Assembly: GCA_050331295.1 (NCBI GenBank)
Contig: JBHJGZ010000002.1
Coordinates: forward strand, 124,001 to 188,000
Direction: 5' to 3'
Source of the DNA: Kuafuiihalomonas sp050331295
GTDB taxonomy: Bacteria; Myxococcota; Kuafuiibacteriia; Kuafuiibacteriales; Kuafuiibacteriaceae
Length of the DNA stretch: 64,000 bases
The translations under genes and the position numbers were made by a program. The notes beneath the pieces are model-generated. The model was not told the DNA's origin, made no database searches, and saw nothing but the letters and a program-made list of their open reading frames with translations. This document shows positions 37,544 through 46,999 of this stretch, piece after piece (the first letter of the stretch is position 1; each line of letters starts with the position of its first letter).

Positions 37544-37620
37544 GACGCGGCCCGCGCGAAGCCCGGCCGGCGGGGTCCTGCCTTGATCGAAAGCCCGGGG
37601 TGCTGCAGGTTCCAGCCGCC

Positions 37621-38574
37621 ATGGACTTGGTGGTGGTGGTGCTCAACTACAAGACGCCGGAGCTGGTGGTGGATTGCCTCGGCTCCTTGGCACCCCAGGT
37701 GGACGGCGTCCGGCGCTCGGTGGTGGTGGTCGACAACGATTCCAGGGACGGCTCGGTGGAGATCATCGGAAGCGCCATCGACCAGCGGGGCTGGAGCCAT
37801 TGGGCACGCCTGGTGCCGTCGCCCGTCAACGGGGGCTTTGCAGCCGGCAACAACTTGGGAATCCAGGCGGCAGACGCAGACAACTATCTCCTGCTGAACA
37901 GCGACACCATCGTGCGCCCAGGTGCTCTGGACGAGATCCTCCATGCGGCGGCGGTTCGGCCCGAAGCCGGTTTGATCGGCCCGAGGCTCGAATGGCCGGA
38001 TGAAACGCCTCAAATCAGTGCATTTCGCTTTCCGTCACCGTTTTCCGAAGTCATCCACTCCGCCGAGACGAGCTTGGTGACCCGCGCGTTGTCCGGGTTC
38101 GACGTTCCGATTCCGGTCTCGGACGCGCCGATCGAAGCGGATTGGGTATCGTTCGCGTGCGTTCTGATCCGAAGCAGCGTGGTCCATCGGATCGGACTTC
38201 TGGATGACAACTACTTCATGTACTACGAGGACATCGATTTCTGCCGTCGGGCGCGCGACGCCGGTTTTCACATCGTGTACTGGCCGGACGCGCGGGTCGT
38301 CCATCTGCGGGGCGGCAGCGGCGACGTCAAGTCATCCATCGCGCAGAAGAAGCGTCCTCGCCGCTACCTTTACGAATCGCGAAGTCGCTACTTCGCCAAG
38401 TTTTATGGTGGGGTGCCCGGTGTACTGGCTGCCAACCTCGGCTGGTATACCGGAAGAAGCGTTTCGAAACTTAGGGAACTGGTGGGGAACAAGAAGAACC
38501 ACCTCTGTGAGAAAGAGAGTACGGACATATGGACGGACTGGCTTCGACCCCTGGGGTCCAGACAGGCGCAGTGA
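37621..38574 (+). CDS. Family 2 glycosyltransferase, rhamnosyl-type
   Basis: GT-A-fold inverting glycosyltransferase (GT2), starting DLVVVVLNYKTPELV with VVVVDNDSRDGS, the NGGFAAGNNLG donor motif and NSDTIV. The catalytic region YYEDIDFCRRARDAGF resembles WbbL-like rhamnosyltransferases. The C-terminal tail is basic. ATG 37621 or GTG 37600 may be the start. It overlaps or adjoins the sulfotransferase gene by 4 or 46 bases, depending on that start. First gene of the surface-glycan run. Confidence 0.9.
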   Translation: MDLVVVVLNYKTPELVVDCLGSLAPQVDGVRRSVVVVDNDSRDGSVEIIGSAIDQRGWSHWARLVPSPVNGGFAAGNNLGIQAADADNYLLLNSDTIVRPGALDEILHAAAVRPEAGLIGPRLEWPDETPQISAFRFPSPFSEVIHSAETSLVTRALSGFDVPIPVSDAPIEADWVSFACVLIRSSVVHRIGLLDDNYFMYYEDIDFCRRARDAGFHIVYWPDARVVHLRGGSGDVKSSIAQKKRPRRYLYESRSRYFAKFYGGVPGVLAANLGWYTGRSVSKLRELVGNKKNHLCEKESTDIWTDWLRPLGSRQAQ

Positions 38575-39446
38575 GAGAAGCGCAACCTGACTTCGTCATC
38601 ATTGGCGCAATGAAATCAGCCACCAGCACGCTTCACGAGCAGCTGGCTGCGCAACCCGGGTTTCACATGTCGGACCCGAAAGAGCCGAACTTCTTCAGCG
38701 ATGAAGACGTGTTCGCGAAAGGCCTCGACTGGTACCGAGGTTTGTTCGCCGAGGCGGGATCCGGTGATATCCGGGGCGAATCGAGCACCCACTACACGAA
38801 GCTGCCAACCCACCCCAAGGCAGCGGAACGACTTCATGCCTTCGCACCTGACGCCAAGCTCATCTACGTCATGCGCCATCCCATCGACCGATTGGTCTCC
38901 CACTACATCCACGAGTGGAGTCAGGCGGTCATTCCCCGCAAGATGCCCATCGACGACGCCATCGACGCGTTTCCCGAGATGGTGGAGTACGGCAAGTATG
39001 CGAAGCAGCTCGAGCCGTATTTGCAGCGCTACGGCAAGGACCGGATCCTGCCGATGTTCTTCGAGCGGATCCTGACCGCCTCACAGGACGAACTCGAGCG
39101 GGTCTGTCGCTTTCTCGGGTACCCCGGGACGCCGAAGTGGGCCGAACTCGACGCGTCGAACGTGTCCAATCAGCGGATGCGACGGAATTGGCTGTTGGAC
39201 CGGGTCGTCGAGTCGCCCACGCTGCAGCTCCTTCGGCGTTCCCTTCTTCCGGCCTCGATTCGGTCGCGGGCTCGTCAAGTCTTCGTGATGCGGCAGCGGC
39301 CCGAGCTGTCGGACGCCCGTCGCCAAGCCCTGTCCGAGGTCTTTGACCGCGACCTGGCGGATCTCTCCGGTCTTCTGGGGACTCAGCTGACCTGTGCAAA
39401 TTTCAAAGAGACCGTGAGGCGGCAACCACTGGACTGGGCCGCGTAG
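38571..39446 (+). CDS. PAPS-dependent sulfotransferase
   Basis: Sulfotransferase-1 domain. The 5' phosphate-binding loop GAMKSATSTL sits at the start, and the 3' phosphosulfate region IYVMRHPIDRLVSHY in the middle (Arg and Ser bind PAPS). About 290 residues. GTG 38571 overlaps the glycosyltransferase stop by four bases (GTGA); an ATG at 38529 would add 14 residues. It transfers a sulfate to a hydroxyl of a sugar or other acceptor. Being between two glycosyltransferases suggests a sulfated surface glycan. No PAPS-making genes are in the window. Confidence 0.93.
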   Translation: MREAQPDFVIIGAMKSATSTLHEQLAAQPGFHMSDPKEPNFFSDEDVFAKGLDWYRGLFAEAGSGDIRGESSTHYTKLPTHPKAAERLHAFAPDAKLIYVMRHPIDRLVSHYIHEWSQAVIPRKMPIDDAIDAFPEMVEYGKYAKQLEPYLQRYGKDRILPMFFERILTASQDELERVCRFLGYPGTPKWAELDASNVSNQRMRRNWLLDRVVESPTLQLLRRSLLPASIRSRARQVFVMRQRPELSDARRQALSEVFDRDLADLSGLLGTQLTCANFKETVRRQPLDWAA

Positions 39447-39469
39447 CCGCTTTCGCGCCGTACCGCAGT

Positions 39470-40615
39470 GTGGTAGCGGCCAACGACGTGCTGCTCTTCT
39501 TCAGCCCGGACCCCTCCAAGCCGGCGGGTGGCGTCAAGCAGATTTACCGGCACGCTTCGATTCTGCTCTCCGTGGGTATCGATGCGCGAGTGCTGCATAC
39601 GACCGATGACTATCGGTATCCATGGTTCGCGAGCGAAGCCCGGCTTGCGTATACCGGGATGCGCCGGATCGATACGGTAAAGCGGGCGATTGCGGTCCGG
39701 CTGGGAGACCGAGCCCAGCGGTTCTTGGCCATCGAGCCAGACCTCGAACTCACCAAAGGCCGATCGATTCGGCTGGTTCCGCCGAAACCCGGTGCGGGCG
39801 GAGAGACGCACCGCCTCTCCGAGACGGACCTGGTGATCCTGCCCGAGTTCCTCGTGAGCCGCTTCGATGCTGGAAAGATGGGGTGCCAGTTCGCGGTCTT
39901 GAATCAGAACGGATTCAACACGTTCCGGAGCATGGGAACGGATTTGGGGCGCACCACCATGTACCAGCATCCGCGGCTGCAAGGTGTGGTGACCGTCTCG
40001 GAGCAGGACCAGAACCTGATCTCCTACCTCTTTCCTTCCATTCGGGTGATGCGGGTCAGAAATGGGATCTCGGACCTCTTTGGCCCCCCTCAGGATTGGC
40101 TGAAGGAGAAGCGCCGGCAGATCGCGTTCATGCCGCGAAAGCTGGAGCGCCACATCGAGCACCTGGTGCAGGCGCTTCACGCGCGGGGCGTCTTGGACGG
40201 CTGGAGCTTGGTGCCGATCACCGGGATGAACGAAGGGCAGGTGGCCCAAGCCCTGAGGGAATCGATGATCTACGTCAGCACTTCGGTGGACGAGGGGTTC
40301 GGCCTCCCGCCGGTCGAGGCCGGGATGTCGGGTTGCGTCGTCGTCGGCTACCCGGGCGGAGGAGGTCGTGAATACTTCCGGCCCGACATGTCCGACCCGG
40401 TGCCCCAAAACGATGTGTTCCGATTGATTCAGGCGGTGGAGGCGGCGATTCGCCGGTGCGAGCAGGATCCGAAGTCGGAGGCCGCTCGCGCGCTTCGGTT
40501 CGCGGAGTATCTACGGTCCGAATACAGTGCGGAGCGAGAACGGGAGTCGGTCCTGAACGTGTGGACCTCCCTCATCGATCCAGACGCCCATCAGCTGCCG
40601 AACGCCGCCCGATGA
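39470..40615 (+). CDS. Glycosyltransferase, GT-B-like
   Basis: 381 residues. The N-terminal FFSPDPSKPAGGVKQIYRHASIL is the Gly-rich loop of GT-B sugar transferases. A C-terminal region STSVDEGFGLPPVEAGMSGCVVV with the EGFGLPPVEA motif (E-x7-E type) binds the nucleotide sugar. GTG 39470, 23 bases after the sulfotransferase stop. Retaining GT4-like enzyme is the best guess. Member of the surface-glycan run. Confidence 0.88.
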   Translation: MVAANDVLLFFSPDPSKPAGGVKQIYRHASILLSVGIDARVLHTTDDYRYPWFASEARLAYTGMRRIDTVKRAIAVRLGDRAQRFLAIEPDLELTKGRSIRLVPPKPGAGGETHRLSETDLVILPEFLVSRFDAGKMGCQFAVLNQNGFNTFRSMGTDLGRTTMYQHPRLQGVVTVSEQDQNLISYLFPSIRVMRVRNGISDLFGPPQDWLKEKRRQIAFMPRKLERHIEHLVQALHARGVLDGWSLVPITGMNEGQVAQALRESMIYVSTSVDEGFGLPPVEAGMSGCVVVGYPGGGGREYFRPDMSDPVPQNDVFRLIQAVEAAIRRCEQDPKSEAARALRFAEYLRSEYSAERERESVLNVWTSLIDPDAHQLPNAAR

Positions 40616-40691
40616 GCGGAGCCGAGCGGATGAACGGAGCCTCGATCGAGCCCTTTCCTTCCGCGTGTTTCGGCGGGAGCATGGGGCCGGG

Positions 40692-41783
40692 ATGACGTCT
40701 GAAACGGCGGGGCCGGGATGGCGGGTCGGCGCGGTGGCCATCGGACGCAACGAGGGAGAGCGGCTTCGCACGTGCTTGATGTCCCTCGCGCCCCAGTCCG
40801 ACCGCGTGGTCTACGTAGACTCCGGATCCACGGATGACAGCGTCGCGATCGCGGAATCGATCGGCGTCGAGGTGGTCCACTTGGATCTCTCGAAACCGTT
40901 CACGGCGGCGCGGGCGCGAAACGCGGGGTTCCGGCAGCTCCTTTCGCTGGAACCCCAGCTCACCCACGTTCAGTTCATCGACGGCGACTGTGAGCTCCAG
41001 CCGGACTGGCTGGCGGCGGCGCGGTCGGCGTTCGAGGCGGAGCCCAGCGATCTGGCGGTGGTGTGCGGCCGTCGGCGGGAGCGGTTCCCGGAGAGGTCGG
41101 TCTACAATCGGATGTGCGACGTCGAATGGGACACCCCGGTGGGGGAGGCGACGTTCTGCGGCGGGGACTCCGTGATGCGGGCGGACGCCTTTCAGGCGGT
41201 AGGCGGCTTTCGAGACGATTTTATCGCCGGGGAGGAACCGGAGCTCTGCGTTCGGCTTCGAGAGGCCGGATGGCGGATCCGCCGGATCGGCGCCGAGATG
41301 ACCCTTCACGACGCGGCCATCACGGAGTGGGGCCAGTGGTGGAAGCGGGTGGAACGCTCCGGCTTTGCCTATGCGGCTGGGGCGTGGACCCACGGGCAAT
41401 CCGACGCGCGCCACAACGTCCGAGAGCATCGACGGATCTGGTTTTGGGGTGCTGCCCTTCCGACCGTGGCGGTCGCGGCGGCGCCCGTTACCTTGGGCAC
41501 GAGTTTGGCGCTCTTCGGGGCGTATCCGTTCTCGGCCATGCGAGCCTATCGGGCCGTCCGACGTCGGGGCCGAACGAGAGAGGATGCCGGGGTCTTCGCG
41601 GCGCTCACCTTGCTCGGCAAAGCGCCCGAAGTGGTGGGCGCGGCGCGCTTCCACTGGCAGCGTACGGCCGGTCAGACCCCCCAGATCATCGAGTATAAAG
41701 GTCCCGCGCTCGACGCTTCTCGGTCGGGTCCGAAGTCCGAATCCGAGGCGTCCGGCGATTCCGGCGAAGCCAAAAGGTCATAG
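40692..41783 (+). CDS. Family 2 glycosyltransferase
   Basis: GT2 with VGAVAIGRNEGERL, VVYVDSGSTDDS, QFIDGDCEL and the FIAGEEPELCVRLREAGWRI region. Two C-terminal hydrophobic stretches (PTVAVAAAPVTLGTSLALFG and AYPFSAMRAY) suggest membrane attachment. ATG 40692 is used; a GTG at 40665 is possible. Its last 98 bases overlap the convergent MYXO-CTERM gene, an unusually long tail-to-tail overlap; the last 25 residues are Ser/Gly/Glu-rich. Last gene of the glycan run. Confidence 0.88.
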   Translation: MTSETAGPGWRVGAVAIGRNEGERLRTCLMSLAPQSDRVVYVDSGSTDDSVAIAESIGVEVVHLDLSKPFTAARARNAGFRQLLSLEPQLTHVQFIDGDCELQPDWLAAARSAFEAEPSDLAVVCGRRRERFPERSVYNRMCDVEWDTPVGEATFCGGDSVMRADAFQAVGGFRDDFIAGEEPELCVRLREAGWRIRRIGAEMTLHDAAITEWGQWWKRVERSGFAYAAGAWTHGQSDARHNVREHRRIWFWGAALPTVAVAAAPVTLGTSLALFGAYPFSAMRAYRAVRRRGRTREDAGVFAALTLLGKAPEVVGAARFHWQRTAGQTPQIIEYKGPALDASRSGPKSESEASGDSGEAKRS

Positions 41784-43542
41784 CCACCAAGAGCCAAAGA
41801 GCCGCGTGGGGACCAAGAGTGCGGCGACCCAGTCGAATGTCTCGGCACTCACAGCTGTCGTCGTCGAAGATGAGGGCCTGACCGCCGTCGATTCGCTCCA
41901 GGCCTCCGTCGGTGGCTTCGCTGGGGCCCGCGTCGGTCGGACCGCCATCTCCTTCGCCGCCATCACCGTGGTCCGGTGCGAGGCTCCCCCCGTCGCCAGC
42001 CGCACCGTCGGTCGTGCTCCCGTCGAATGAACCGCCGTCCGACACGCTCCCATCGAAAACGCCCGCGTCCATGATGCCGCCGTCGGGTTCGCACCCGGGT
42101 GCGTTTGCGGCCTGCTGCACGCAGGTCGTCCCAACGCAGCGGTCGAGCGTACACGGATCGAAGTCGTCGCAGTCCTCGTCCAGGGAGCAGCATCCCAGAA
42201 CGGATGCATAGACGCACTCATTGTCCACCCCGCAGGTCTCGGATGAGCAAGGGTCGAAGTCATCGCAATCTTCGTCGGTCACGCAACATCCAGCGATCGG
42301 GTCAGCACGACACTGAAGCGAAACGGGATCACAGGCGTCGCGGGTGCAAACGTCGTCGTCGTCGCAGTCCAGCTCCCCGGTGCAGCAGTTCGCGATGGGC
42401 TGTGCCGCGCAGCTGCCGCCGGCGATTGGACAGACGTCCTGGGTGCACACGTCCCCGTCGTCGCAGTCTCCATCCGAGCGGCAGCAGTCGGAAAGCGGAG
42501 TTTGGAGGCACTGACCGGTCTCCAGGTCACAACTGTCCGACGTGCACGGGTTCCCGTCGTCGCAATCAGCGTTGATTCGGCAGCAGTCGTCTACGGGTTC
42601 GGTGGAACAACTCCCGCTGTCGCAGGTGTCGATGGTGCACGCGGACGCGTCGGCGCAGTCTGCATCGACCGCGCAGCAGTCGCTGATCGGATTGTTGGCG
42701 CAAGTTCCGCCGGGGCCCGGGAGGCAGACGTCCACCGTGCACGTGTCGCCGTCGTCGCAGTCGGCAGCGCTTCGGCAGCAGCCGACTCGAGGCGCGAAAG
42801 TGCAGGTCCCGCCGGGGCCCGAGCAGGTGTCGTCCGTGCAGGCATCCTGGTCGCTGCAGTCGCTGTCCACGACGCAGCATCCGGCGATGGGTTCGGCGAA
42901 GCAGCCCCCTGGTTCGCTGCACGCATCGGCAGTGCACGGATCGCCATCGTCGCAGGCGAGCGGGAGTCCCGACACGCAGACCCCGCCGAGACATGCTTCG
43001 GTTCCGTTACAGGTTTGTCCGTCGGGGCAGGCGGTTCCATCCGGGGCGGTGATGTCGACGGGACAGGACGGACTCTGCCCGTCGCAGGTCTCCCCCGGGT
43101 CGCATATGCCTGCAGCCGCTCGGCATGTCGCTCCGGCTGGGCTCACCTGGTCCTCGGGGCACGCGGCGCTCTGGCCGGTGCACACCTCGACGACGTCGCA
43201 CGCTCCCGCTTCAGCCCGGCAAACCGTGCCCCCTGGGGCGAACGTATCGGCGGGACAGAGGGCCTCGGACCCCGTGCATCGCTCTTCTCGGTCGCAGAAC
43301 CCGGTGCTGCTTCGGCAGACCGTCGAGGCCGGCGCAAAGGTACAGGAGGGGGTGCAGCAGTCGCCCCCATCACACGATTCGCCGGCTTCGACGACGCCAT
43401 TGCCGCAGATCTGGGCCGAGGCCGCGCCCGTGTACCCCAGAGCGAGAATTCCCATCCATGCGAAGCTCGGGCGAAGCACCTGCCCATGGGTTCGGACGAT
43501 CTCGGCCCGAGGCCAGCCCGGGGACCGGGCTAGCCATCTCAC
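41686..43542 (-). CDS. Cys-rich repeat surface protein with MYXO-CTERM-like tail
   Basis: After a long N-terminus with a signal peptide (WMGILALGYTGAASA), the protein is Cys-rich to about residue 475. First come irregular CxGxxCxxD loops; then about nine repeats of 35-40 residues with the pattern CCxxDxDCDDxDxCTxDxC, which should hold disulfides and perhaps calcium. An Asp/Gly-rich linker follows. The end is a CEC pair, a hydrophobic segment (AALWLLVAMTFWL) and RRNRR, matching the MYXO-CTERM sorting signal that anchors proteins to the surface through its Cys. The start may be ATG 43542 or an internal codon (ATG 43455) nearer the signal. It overlaps the GT2 gene by 98 bases. Confidence 0.85.
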   Translation of the reverse strand: MRWLARSPGWPRAEIVRTHGQVLRPSFAWMGILALGYTGAASAQICGNGVVEAGESCDGGDCCTPSCTFAPASTVCRSSTGFCDREERCTGSEALCPADTFAPGGTVCRAEAGACDVVEVCTGQSAACPEDQVSPAGATCRAAAGICDPGETCDGQSPSCPVDITAPDGTACPDGQTCNGTEACLGGVCVSGLPLACDDGDPCTADACSEPGGCFAEPIAGCCVVDSDCSDQDACTDDTCSGPGGTCTFAPRVGCCRSAADCDDGDTCTVDVCLPGPGGTCANNPISDCCAVDADCADASACTIDTCDSGSCSTEPVDDCCRINADCDDGNPCTSDSCDLETGQCLQTPLSDCCRSDGDCDDGDVCTQDVCPIAGGSCAAQPIANCCTGELDCDDDDVCTRDACDPVSLQCRADPIAGCCVTDEDCDDFDPCSSETCGVDNECVYASVLGCCSLDEDCDDFDPCTLDRCVGTTCVQQAANAPGCEPDGGIMDAGVFDGSVSDGGSFDGSTTDGAAGDGGSLAPDHGDGGEGDGGPTDAGPSEATDGGLERIDGGQALIFDDDSCECRDIRLGRRTLGPHAALWLLVAMTFWLRRNRRTPRIRTSDPTEKRRARDLYTR

Positions 43543-43557
43543 CCTGGGCGGAGTGTC

Positions 43558-44325
43558 TCATCGTGAGGCGCTCGAGCCGGGTTCACCGGGACTTTCGGGA
43601 TCGGTCGATGCACTGGCCCGCGGTTGTCGGGGCGGTGCTTGTTCGAGGGGCCAGATGGAAAGGTTGTCGAACTCGAGATCGCTCTGCCAGTTGGAGAACG
43701 CAAAACGGTCGTGTCCCGGGCCAGAGAGGGGGTTGGGATCGTCGAACGTCATGTAGAGCTCGCCATCGACGAACCAGCGGAGGGCACCGCCTTGCTTTTC
43801 GATGCGCCAGCGATAGGTCTGATGCGCCGCCGCCTGGGTCGGCTTCTTCTCCACCCGGTCAGCGCCGTGCTCGTCCAGCCGAGCGACGACCGATAGGGTA
43901 TTGTCCCAGCCCCCCATGATGAAGATGTAACCGGATTGGTGCGCGAGGCCGTTGGTCATCAGCTCCACCTTGGCGTCCACCTTGCGACCGACCGTGACGT
44001 CGAAGGCCACCACCACGTCGTCCGGGAGCACCGCCCGAAGAAACAGCGGCGCGTTGTTGCCGCCCGGGCTGAAGAGCTTGCCGTCCTCGATGCGCCACTG
44101 ACCTCCAGAGGGATACCAAGCCTCGCCGAGCTGCTCCCGCTCGAAGTCGTCGTGGTACGGGATCGACGTCCTCGGCTCGTCTCGCTGGTGGCAGGCCGTC
44201 GACGCCGCGCAGGCCACGAACACCCACGCCCACCCGAGGCGTTTCGAGATGTGCGGGTCCAAGCCCTGGCCTCTTTCGGGGCCGTCGAACCGGGGCCGCG
44301 GACCCGGAGGAACTGCCACGCCCAT
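43558..44325 (-). CDS. LamG-like beta-sandwich lipoprotein
   Basis: A hydrophobic signal (LGWAWVFVACAASTAC) with a lipobox ending TAC is followed by about 200 residues predicted as a concanavalin/LamG-like jelly roll: DDFEREQLGEAW, YIFIMGGWDNTLSVVAR, RWRIEKQGGALRWFVDGELYM and FDNLSIW. These resemble 3-keto-disaccharide-hydrolase/DUF1080-like sandwiches, which bind or cleave sugars, but no catalytic residues are assigned. ATG 44325 or a closer codon such as a TTG may be the start. It lies 15 bases downstream of the MYXO-CTERM gene's start, on the same strand. Confidence 0.72.
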   Translation of the reverse strand: MGVAVPPGPRPRFDGPERGQGLDPHISKRLGWAWVFVACAASTACHQRDEPRTSIPYHDDFEREQLGEAWYPSGGQWRIEDGKLFSPGGNNAPLFLRAVLPDDVVVAFDVTVGRKVDAKVELMTNGLAHQSGYIFIMGGWDNTLSVVARLDEHGADRVEKKPTQAAAHQTYRWRIEKQGGALRWFVDGELYMTFDDPNPLSGPGHDRFAFSNWQSDLEFDNLSIWPLEQAPPRQPRASASTDPESPGEPGSSASR

Positions 44326-44511
44326 GGCTGCGCTGGCTAGATCCCACGACGGGGCGGATGCAAGCGTTCTTCCGGCAAGCCGTCCTCCCACGGCGTTCGG
44401 GGGCCCGTCCATCCCGCTCGGGTCGGGTTCCCGGCGGTCCTCGGCGCGCGGGCCCACGGTTCGCGTCCGTCGTTGACTGGCGTGTCGCTTGGGTTTCATA
44501 CCTCCGCCCTC

Positions 44512-46245
44512 ATGACGGAAGCCAGCCCACCGCCGGAGCGGGTTCGGTTCGCGGATCTTCCTTTATCGGATCACGCCCAAGCGGGCCTTCAGGCCTTGGG
44601 ATACGAGTTCGCCACCCCCGTTCAAGCCGCCGTGTTCGAAAAGGCGATGACGGGCCGGGACTTGATGGTTCAGTCCAAAACGGGAACCGGCAAGACCACC
44701 GCGTTCGGGCTCCCGGTGATGGAGCGGATCCGGATGGAGGGAGGAACCGACCCCCAAGCCCTGGTCCTGTGTCCGACCCGAGAGCTGGCGGTCCAAGTGG
44801 CCGAGGAACTGGCAGAACTGGGGGATCCCAAGGGCGTGCGGGTGCTGCCGATCTACGGTGGCGCTCCGATGGGTCCCCAGCTCAAGAGCCTGAAGGCGGG
44901 TTGTGACGTGATCGTGGGCACGCCGGGCCGGGTTCTGGACCACATCCGGCGGCGCACTCTCCGCCTGGTGCACGCGCACATGGCGGTTCTGGATGAAGCC
45001 GACGAGATGCTGTCCATGGGCTTTTGGGAGGACGTGATGGCGATCCTCGAGCAGCTCCCCGAGGAACGTCAGACCCTTCTCTTCTCCGCGACGCTGCCCG
45101 ACACCATCCGGCGAACCGCCCTCCGCGGGATGAAGGACCCGGAGACCGTGGACATCAGCCGCGACGAGCTGACCGTCGAGGGCATCACGAACATCGCCTA
45201 CGAGGCCGACGACCGGCTCCCGAAGCCCCGCAACCTTCTCTACATCTTGGAGATCGAACGGCCCGAGAACGCCATCATCTTCTGCAACACGCGGGATGAC
45301 GCATCCATCGTGGCGGCCTTTCTTCGCCGACAAGGCCTGCACGCTTTGGCCCTCTCGGGGGAACTGAATCAGCGAGACCGAGAGAAGGTCATGCGTCGAA
45401 TGAAGTCGGGCGAGCTGCAGTACCTCGTTGCGACCGACATCGCCGCCCGCGGGATCGACATCTCCGACCTGAGCCACGTGATGAATTACTCCCTCCCCGA
45501 CTTCACGGAGGTTTACCTCCACCGCGTCGGACGCACGGGGCGGGCGGGTCGCACCGGGACCGCGGTCTCGCTCGTGAGCGGTCGGGACCAGGTGACGCTC
45601 ACCAGCCTCAAGCGCGATTTCAAGGTGAGCTTCGAGACCCGGGAACTTCCGGAATTCAGCGAGATCGTCAAACGCCAAGCGCTTCGGGTGGCAACGGACC
45701 TCCAGAAGCGAGCCCGAGAAACCGAGGTCACCTCTTTCCTTCGACTGGCGCAGTGGATGCTCGAGACGGAGCAGGCGATCGAAGCCCTCGCCTATTTGCT
45801 GAAGCAGCACTTCTCCCTGCTGGAAGAAGCTCGGGCCCGTGATCCGTTGGAGGCGGGGCGCCCGGACGAAGAGGGCGCCCCGGAGGCCGAGGCGGACGAA
45901 GAGCGCCCCAGGGCCAAGGATCGAAAGCCCAAGAAGAAGGACAAGAAGAAGGACGGGCGGCGGGAAGAACGTAGGGCTCCTCAGGACGGCCGCCAGGTCG
46001 GCGACGTGGAGCGCTTGTTCGTGAACCGCGGCATCAGCGACGGATACGACGAACAGAAGATCCGGATCCTGGTCACCGAAGCAGCGGGGAAGGGGGATGG
46101 AATCGGCAAGATCCAGCTCCGGCGCACCCACAGTTTCGTCGAAGTCACGCCCCAAGTCGGGGAGCGGGCCATCGCTGCCGCCACCGAGGGCATCGAGCGA
46201 GAGGATAAGCCGGTGACCATCGAAGCGGCCCGAACGCGTGGTTAG
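44512..46245 (+). CDS. DEAD-box RNA helicase with DbpA-like RNA-binding C-terminus
   Basis: ATP-dependent RNA helicase. Motifs: Q motif, Walker A SKTGTGKTT, PTRELAVQV, GTPGR, DEAD (VLDEADEML), SAT (FSATLP), and motif VI HRVGRTGRAGR. A Lys-rich linker (about 430-500) leads to a C-terminal DbpA-type RNA-binding domain (VERLFVNRGISDGYDEQKIRILV, GKIQLRRTHSFVEV). ATG 44512 is used; 44473 is an alternative. Likely ribosome assembly or cold adaptation. It lies three bases upstream of the next gene. Confidence 0.96.
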   Translation: MTEASPPPERVRFADLPLSDHAQAGLQALGYEFATPVQAAVFEKAMTGRDLMVQSKTGTGKTTAFGLPVMERIRMEGGTDPQALVLCPTRELAVQVAEELAELGDPKGVRVLPIYGGAPMGPQLKSLKAGCDVIVGTPGRVLDHIRRRTLRLVHAHMAVLDEADEMLSMGFWEDVMAILEQLPEERQTLLFSATLPDTIRRTALRGMKDPETVDISRDELTVEGITNIAYEADDRLPKPRNLLYILEIERPENAIIFCNTRDDASIVAAFLRRQGLHALALSGELNQRDREKVMRRMKSGELQYLVATDIAARGIDISDLSHVMNYSLPDFTEVYLHRVGRTGRAGRTGTAVSLVSGRDQVTLTSLKRDFKVSFETRELPEFSEIVKRQALRVATDLQKRARETEVTSFLRLAQWMLETEQAIEALAYLLKQHFSLLEEARARDPLEAGRPDEEGAPEAEADEERPRAKDRKPKKKDKKKDGRREERRAPQDGRQVGDVERLFVNRGISDGYDEQKIRILVTEAAGKGDGIGKIQLRRTHSFVEVTPQVGERAIAAATEGIEREDKPVTIEAARTRG

Positions 46246-46248
46246 CCG

Positions 46249-46947
46249 ATGCCGAGGCGTGCGACCCCGACCGCTCAGCACGGACGCAAGCGGCGACCGG
46301 CTCGGGCACAGACCCCCGGCGCCCGGACCGAGGCCGCCATGGCGGAACGCCTGGCTGAACTGGAGCCGGGAACCAAGCGCTACGTGGTGTTGTCCACCGC
46401 CATCGACTTCAAGAGAAGCTGGTTCGCGCTGGCGCGTCACCTAGCGGACGTGCGGGACGGCGGCCATTTCGGCGAGTGGGGCTATCGAAGCTTCGAGGCC
46501 TACGCGCAACACGAGCTTCATCTACGCCGGGATACGGTGGCGAAGCTGGTCCGTTCCTTCGATTTCCTGTCTCGGCACGAGCGACCGACGCTTCGGGCGG
46601 CGGAAGAGGAGGGTCAGGACGCGTCGGTCGTGGCTCTACCCAGCTACCAGGCACTCGATATCCTGGCCGAGGCTCGTCAAAACCCGTACCTGTCGGATCA
46701 GGATTATCGCGCCCTGCGGGACCAGGTGTTTCGCGAAGATCCGCCGCCGAGCCAGCTCCGCAAGGCGTTGAAGGAACGCGCCCCAGAACCTCCCTCGGAG
46801 CCCGAGGCCCCTACGGTCCGCCTCCGGCGATGCCTGAGTTTGGCCGAGCGTCTGTACGGCATGCTGCTGGAGGAAGACGTCCCGGAATCCATCAGTCGGT
46901 CGATGGAGCGGACCGTAGGCGGCCTTCGCAAGCTCCTCGACGAATGA
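46249..46947 (+). CDS. Conserved hypothetical protein
   Basis: 232 residues with a basic, disordered N-terminus (RRATPTAQHGRKRRPARA). The core contains a repeated helical motif FKRSWFALARHLADVRDGGHF, WGYRSFEAYAQHELHL and TVAKLVRSFDFL seen in uncharacterised proteins common in Myxococcota. No enzymatic motif is evident. ATG 46249 is three bases after the helicase stop, so co-transcription is likely. ATG 46339 (MAERLAEL) would drop the basic leader. Confidence 0.7.
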   Translation: MPRRATPTAQHGRKRRPARAQTPGARTEAAMAERLAELEPGTKRYVVLSTAIDFKRSWFALARHLADVRDGGHFGEWGYRSFEAYAQHELHLRRDTVAKLVRSFDFLSRHERPTLRAAEEEGQDASVVALPSYQALDILAEARQNPYLSDQDYRALRDQVFREDPPPSQLRKALKERAPEPPSEPEAPTVRLRRCLSLAERLYGMLLEEDVPESISRSMERTVGGLRKLLDE

Positions 46948-46999
46948 TTCGGCCCGGACCCCTCCGTTTCGCTCCAACGCGGGTTAGGATGCGGTCGGC

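Noticed and set aside
41800..43100. Repeated DNA as a CRISPR-like array
   Set aside because: The periodicity follows a translated Cys-rich protein repeat, with no constant repeat or unique spacers.
42502..43533. Long frames antisense to the Cys-rich protein
   Set aside because: They arise from the repeated codon pattern of the Cys-rich repeats and have no domain.
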